From Loxodes magnus (Eukaryota > Ciliophora > Karyorelictea > Loxodida > Loxodidae): DNA of 64,000 nucleotides. The translations under genes and the position numbers were made by a program. This document shows, piece by piece, positions 59,100 through 64,000 of this stretch. The notes under the pieces are model-generated. The model did not search any database and was not told the origin of the DNA. It saw only the letters and a program-made list of their open reading frames with translations. Location: NCBI GenBank assembly GCA_946699065.1, contig CAMPDV010000698.1, forward strand, positions 124,001-188,000, in the 5' to 3' direction. Position 1 is the stretch's first letter. Each line of letters begins with the position of its first letter.

Positions 59100-59934
59100 T
59101 CAGGAGGAATAGGATTTATATAGAATAGGTTTCTCATTCAAACTTATGGCTCTTGATTCTGTCTTGACGGTTTTTTAATAGAATCTCCCCTAAGGCGTGA
59201 AATATATCTTATTGCTTTAGTTTTTGGCTTCTTTTTTGTTACTCTTGCTATTAGAGTCTAGCCTAATATTATTTCTACCTTCTTAGAAATTCTGGACAAT
59301 TGAGAAGAAGTACTTAGTTGAGCAATATTTGTAGTATTTCTTTTTCTTTTTAGTCTGAGTCTTTTGAGCTGGGGAATAGAGTTTCAAATTTTCGGAGCGA
59401 TGAGAGTTTTCCAGCTCCATTAGGTCTATTTCAACTATGGAAGTTAAAGGAAGAAGTTGCTACTTTGGCTTCGTTGCCATTTCATGCATTATATCAGTTT
59501 TTTTTTGTTCGGTAATAGTTTGCTTGGCTGTCACCAACTCTATCTTCAGAGTTGCAAGCTCATCTTAAAGTAACTGGATCTTCCGTTCAAATCGAAGCTC
59601 TATTCTTGCGGAATTTTGCATGTTTTTACCTAATAATTACTTTTTCATATTTTTTTCCACCTTGAGATTCTGCACCATCTCTGTTAACTCTAGATTATTA
59701 GTTAGTCTTTCTCTTGTGATTGCGGATCTAGAATTGATTTAACGATTTTTATTATATTAGATTTTGTTTTTTTGACTTTTTGGCGGTCGGGGGAGTATCT
59801 AGCTAGGTGTAAAGGTGCTTATTGAAAGGTCTAAAGGTTTCTTGCTACTAGGGTTGGATTATAGCTTGCTAAGCTCCTTCAATTTTCTTCTCCTCCTTAG
59901 AAGAGTTTTTGTGTGTCATTCTTTATCCTTCCAT
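59100..59934 (-). pseudogene. ORF1/gag-like gene, one frameshift, knuckle lost
   Basis: The minus strand starts at ATG 59934 (or the in-frame ATG at 59919, M-T-H-K-N-S-S-K). After one single-base frame change near 59715 it reads in one frame through a long coiled coil (L-E-L-T-E-M-V-Q-N-L-K-V-E-K, I-Q-L-L-Q-D-E-L-A-T-L-K-I-E-L) to S-Y-S-S-TGA at 59100. At the knuckle site K-Y-Y-K-Y-C-S-T-K-Y-F-F-S keeps only one zinc ligand. The following motif is I-Y-F-T-P-Q-G-R-F-Y-Q-K. Like the 57.5 kb copy it is less AT-rich than its surroundings. Confidence 0.6.
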
Positions 59935-60139
59935 TTTTTCTATTCAAGTAATGATAATAATATTAATTTTAATTATATTTGCTAACCTTAGTTTTTATCT
60001 TTAAAATTTATAAATATTTTCGTCTTAAATTATTTTTCACTGTAACATGAATCTTTCAATATAATATAATGCTTCTAATTAAATTTATTTTAATCAATAA
60101 GTTTTTTTAGTTATTATTAATAAATATTATAGATTTACT

Positions 60140-60753
60140 ATTTAAAATGGAATAAATTTCCAAATATTTCTACTAGAAAACTTTAAAAAGATAAAATTAC
60201 TTTTCAAATTGTCTTCAATGTGTGTTTTCTTATTCGTATTTTGTAAAAAAGATATTATTCCTATAAAGAGAAACTAAACTTTATGGAATTTTTAACTATA
60301 TTTTGATTTTTGCAATTTGGTATAAAAGAAAATCAAAGTGATTTAAAATTAATTGGTATAATCTTCACTTTGATACAATTTATTCTTAATTTTAAGATTA
60401 AATTATTTTTAATTATTATTAAGTCTATAGATCTTTTTTTAGCTAATTTACACAAAAATGAGAAATTAACATTCTTATTAGTCACAATTTTAGAAATTAC
60501 AAAATTTATTGAAATGATATTTATCATCAACTGCTAGTTAAAAGATATATTTAACATACCGTTCTAACTACAGTTTTTACTCAATGGTGAACTTTAAAAA
60601 GTTTCTTCATTCTTAAACTTCATAGAAAATTCCTTAATAATGAAGCTATAAAAGAAAAAAGTCATAAAACTAAGAAATTGAAATGTCATTCTTCCAATTG
60701 CTGAACTATTACTTACTCTAAGTTCGTTATTTAACTTTTTTATATTTAATTGA
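60140..60753 (+). CDS. possible gene of unknown family
   Basis: One frame reads coherently for about 200 residues to a TGA at 60751. It includes an ATG at 60283 (M-E-F-L-T-I-F-W-F-L) and sensible sequence before it (Y-Y-L-K-W-N-K-F-P-N-I-S-T-R-K-L), so the start is undecided. The sequence is a series of amphipathic Leu/Ile-rich helices (N-E-K-L-T-F-L-L-V-T-I-L-E-I), reminiscent of HEAT/ARM-type helical repeats, but no family is recognised. Support is composition plus the terminal TGA. Confidence 0.4.
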
Positions 60754-62165
60754 AAACTTCAAAAAGACATTTAGAAAATTATTTTATTTTAATGCATTTA
60801 AAATTATTTTTTATTTTAAACCTTTAATAAATTTAATATTTATTTAATAGTAACTAATATAGTAAAGTTTCTATTAATTCGAAGCTGTAATAATAAACAT
60901 ACCCAACTATAAGTTTTCAATTTATATTTTTTTATGCTTTTAAAATAATTAAAATATATTTTTTATTATAAATATCAAAAAAGCTTTTGATGATTTTGAC
61001 ATTTTTTAACCCCACGTCCATAAATCTTTATTGCTTGAATTTTATTAAAAAAAGTTTATCTTTTTTCCAAAATTTTAGGGTTTGTCTAGTTCTTTTTATA
61101 ATTAATTTTCATTCGTATATATTCCTTTTTCCTATTTCTTTTTAGGCCATTACATTAAAGCTTTTTATTTTTCCTTATATTTTTTTTCAAATTATACTAT
61201 ATTTTGATCACTTTTTAATCTAATTTTTTAAGGATAAAAAATTATAAAATTTTATGTATAGATTTTTCATCGAAAGCACTAAATGAATTTTTTCTTTATT
61301 TTATTCTTATTATTAATATTTTCTATTGCTTTCACCTATATATTTAACTTTGACTGTGAAATAATAAGTTATTCCTTTTACAGCTTAACTATCTGGCCTA
61401 TTTGTACATTTTGATATTCTCTTTCCTTAAACTAGATTTTAGATTGGCTAGTCTGGTTTTATTGCTAATTTCATGATTTATTTAAACACCTTTTTAAGTT
61501 ATAAATCCAGAGTCCGTTTCTTCCTTTTTCCAAGATATTTCATAATTATTTCTTATTGACCTACTGATAGTTCTAGCTAAGACTTTCTTACTTGTGTCGA
61601 ATTAATAGTTTCAAAAAGCTATGATAAAAATTAAGAAAATAAAATTTGTAAACAGGAAAGCAAAGAGTAATATTGTGGCCCTTGAGTTAGATATCTAAAT
61701 TAAATTATAGAATTTAACTTTTTATCCTTGCCATATTTAATCCTTTTATACAAAACGTTATTTCTTAAAGAACCACACAAACCTTAAATATTAAAATTTT
61801 ACAGAAAGTTAGTTCTTTAATGATCATATAATGTTTATTTTAATTTACTATATTTCAGTATAATTAATTTTTACTTAAGTACTTTAGTTATATAACAAAT
61901 ATTTTAATTACTCTCAATCTTAAATTATCTTTAATTTTCTCCTTTTCAGTTTGAGTTATTTTATATAATATTATAGTCTGACTTTATAATTTTTAATTAA
62001 ATTTAAAATATTTGCATCTAAATATATTTATTATGCAATTTTTATTTTTCTTTTTTAATCTAATTTATTTTTTTACTATATATTATATCTTTTTCTACTT
62101 TTAAATAATTTTTATTATAAAATAGCTTATTTAAATTCGTGATTTAATTAAATTAAACTGAAGTT
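60754..62165. other. AT-rich region, nothing recognised
   Basis: Very T-rich sequence without an identified gene or repeat. Confidence 0.3.
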
Positions 62166-62169
62166 ATAT

Positions 62170-62400
62170 TTTTTGCTAAAAGACGTTTCATGTCTATCTA
62201 TCTTCGAAGGAATTTTGTTCGGTTAGCTTTTCTGGGCAATACTCTTAAAGACTGTATATTTTTTAAACCCTCCGCTCGGGTGCAGAATGACCTGTACTCT
62301 TCCTTTTTTTGCGTTAATTTCCAGCAATTTTATAAAAATGCCAACCACTTCCGAAGAAATAAAATAACTTGGTTTGTCCTATAGTTACATTCCTTCATAG
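62170..62400 (-). pseudogene. fragment of ORF1/gag-like gene
   Basis: Minus-strand reading gives F-Y-F-F-G-S-G-W-H-F-Y-K-I-A near 62350, which lines up with the knuckle C-F-C-C-G-N-V-W-H-F-Y-R-K-C with all Cys lost but G..W-H-F-Y kept, and then H-P-S-G-G-F-K-K-Y for the G-x-I-Y-K motif. The plus-strand open frame over the same bases is not supported. Confidence 0.5.
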
Positions 62401-62775
62401 AGCTAATCATTAATATTACTGTAATGACTACATATTGGCAACTCAACACTTTATATTTATAAATTTAATAATTTCTAGGTCCATTACGATCAACTAATCA
62501 TATTCCTATATCTGTGATTCTAGCTTATAATGCAACCACAAATATTCCAAAATAACAGAACTTACTCTATAAGATAGATAAGCTACTATCCAATGGACAG
62601 ATAAATTACTAAAATCATTTTAACTAAATTTTTCTTATTTTTTGACTGTAGATTAAGACAACTTAGACTCATAATATAGTTTCACCACAACTTACTTTAG
62701 AATAATACAATGAATACTATAGGAAAAGTCATATAAAATAATAATTACAATAAATTCCCTTAGGATATCATTATG
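62401..62775. other. AT-rich spacer
   Basis: Nothing recognisable. Confidence 0.3.
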
Positions 62776-62779
62776 AAAT

Positions 62780-64000
62780 ATATAGCTGCGAAAAGAGAAA
62801 ATTATGAGTGCAAGAGACTGCTATTTATGTAAGAAAGAATCAATAAGGGGTAATAGAAGCTTATTCTATATCTAGAAAACTTAGGAACAAATGTATGCAA
62901 TCTTATTGGAAGTGGAAAAAGCTTCAGGCTAAAGGCAAATTTCTCGAACTCATGAAAACATCGAAACAATTTTCTGTTAAGCAAAAAAGATTATTAAGCC
63001 TAAAGTAAGGAACTAAATGAATTTTAGCAAGAAATCTAGGACTCATTTATTGAAATTGAGAAACTTTTGTTTTAAAAAACATAAAAAATTACAAGAAACA
63101 ATTGAGTTCAGCAAACGATAAATAGAGCTAGTTTATAGAGATCCTTAACTTATCAATTGCCCATCTTCACACTTATAAAAGTTTTAACTTTTTCAAATTT
63201 AAGAAATTCAAGAAATCATTGAGTATATTCCAAACGACAAGGCAGCTGGACCAGATGAAATAAAGAGTGAATTTATCAAATGTGCTGGAGAAGAGATACA
63301 ATTAATAAGGCACTGTTTTATCAATAATATGTTAAAACTTTAAAGAATTCCATAAAAGCTGAATAATTACATCATCATCCCTATCTTCAAAGAAGGTAGT
63401 AAGAATGGTTGAAAAAACTGAGGACCAATTTCACTTATTAATATTATACTGAAGATCTTCTACAAGGCTTTAACAGAAAGGACTTACAAAATTCTTTAGA
63501 ACGTAACCTCATACTTCCAACTTAATTGGGATTCCTGAAATGAAACAGCTACATCTAAATATGATCATCGTAGCAGATTATTGACCTCTATTAGATAGGA
63601 GGAATAGCTCAACAAAGATTTTTGACACTTTTATTTATGTCGAGAAGATGTTTGACAGTATTGAGAGAAGGACACTTTTTCAACATCTTAGGAGATTAAA
63701 ACTACAGCTGGGATTGATATTGGCACTAGAGTCTTTCTACAATAACATTAATTCTTCTTATTCATAGATTACCAATATTCTCGCAGACTTTCTTACAACA
63801 ATGGAGTTATGCAAGGAAGACACATGGTCCTGTATTCTCACTCCTATATTAGGATATAGTAATCAGACATTTACAGTAAAAAGCACACAACTAAGCAACA
63901 ATCTACATAATATAAACTTCGTATGCGGAGTATGGGCAGATGACCTTACACTCCTTTTTTTGTTCTGCTTAGAGGATGTAATAACTTATAGATTAATGAA
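62780..64000 (+). pseudogene. LINE ORF2 with reverse transcriptase, cut by window edge
   Basis: From about 63230 the frame gives N-D-K-A-A-G-P-D-E-I-K-S-E-F, then I-I-P-I-F-K-E-G-S-K-N and W-K-N-W-G-P-I-S-L-I-N (63370-63450): RT fingers with K.G...NW.PISL.N, both Trp from TGA. After two frame changes (about 63525 and 63560) come F-I-Y-V-E-K-M-F-D-S-I-E-R near 63635, the first palm aspartate block, and V-W-A-D-D-L-T-L-L near 63935, the catalytic D-D motif. Upstream (62780-63200) Lys/Glu-rich sequence fits the linker before RT. It belongs to the same broad LINE type as the 18-20 kb copy but is a diverged lineage. The thumb lies beyond the window. Confidence 0.8.

Noticed and set aside
1..64000. 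Mitochondrial or bacterial origin (TGA = Trp also occurs there)
   Set aside because: RING, WD40, Kelch and MORN genes, APE-type LINEs and SINEs are eukaryotic nuclear features, and TAA/TAG as Gln is not a mitochondrial or bacterial usage.

Overview
The window is strongly AT-rich eukaryotic nuclear DNA that makes sense only with a reassigned genetic code: TAA and TAG read as glutamine, and TGA as tryptophan inside genes but as the stop at gene ends. This is the karyorelict ciliate code (as in Loxodes; NCBI table 27). With the standard code almost every real gene here is broken. With the reassigned code, long proteins with textbook domains appear: RING, WD40, Kelch, MORN, zinc knuckles, an AP endonuclease and reverse transcriptase. 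Because nearly all codons are sense, an open frame is no evidence by itself. I called genes on recognisable motifs, on agreement between repeated copies, and on a terminal TGA. The species is an inference.

Host-like genes are few. The best are an intact RING - coiled-coil - pentapeptide - seven-blade WD40 protein (4065-6284 +) and an intact RING - coiled-coil - Kelch protein (11358-12722 +); their RING fingers have identical spacing. A short WD40 piece (14624-15022 -), a MORN-repeat piece (49590-49850 -) and a 338-residue protein of unknown family (26404-27420 +) are also supported. Three further readings (16.1, 56.8 and 60.1 kb) are plausible but unidentified.

Most of the rest is a dense retroelement landscape. 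(i) About 20 copies of ORF1/gag-like genes, most with a coiled coil and a CX2CX4HX4C zinc knuckle and a downstream G-x-I-Y-K motif. They fall into two groups: the zinc-knuckle family proper (intact at 21078-21989 -, possibly 57500-58306 -) and a second group ending in ...ETY-TGA (intact short copy at 7168-7641 +). Many end in ATT-rich tails and none is joined to a reverse transcriptase. (ii) Fragments of APE-type LINE ORF2: endonuclease at 22.4-24.2 kb -, RT and thumb at 18.3-20.2 kb -, 17.3-18.3 kb +, 46.7-47.9 kb - and 62.8-64.0 kb +, and C-terminal zinc finger or 3' ends at 24.2-25.0, 33.1 and 48.0 kb. (iii) At least five SINE bodies. Several of them share with the LINE 3' ends one terminal hairpin of about 34 bases followed by an (ATTT)n-type tail; others end in a different hairpin and an (AATT)n tail. 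(iv) A pair of 1.6 kb inverted copies (36378-37973 and 50693-52293) that look like the 5' parts of one element, with an 11-bp tandem array upstream of a gag gene.

The likely working relationship is that the LINE enzyme recognises the shared 3' hairpin and so moves the SINEs; the gag-only units are presumably moved in trans. Long AT-rich stretches between these units hold nothing I can identify. No rRNA, certain tRNA, CRISPR or prokaryotic defence locus was seen.
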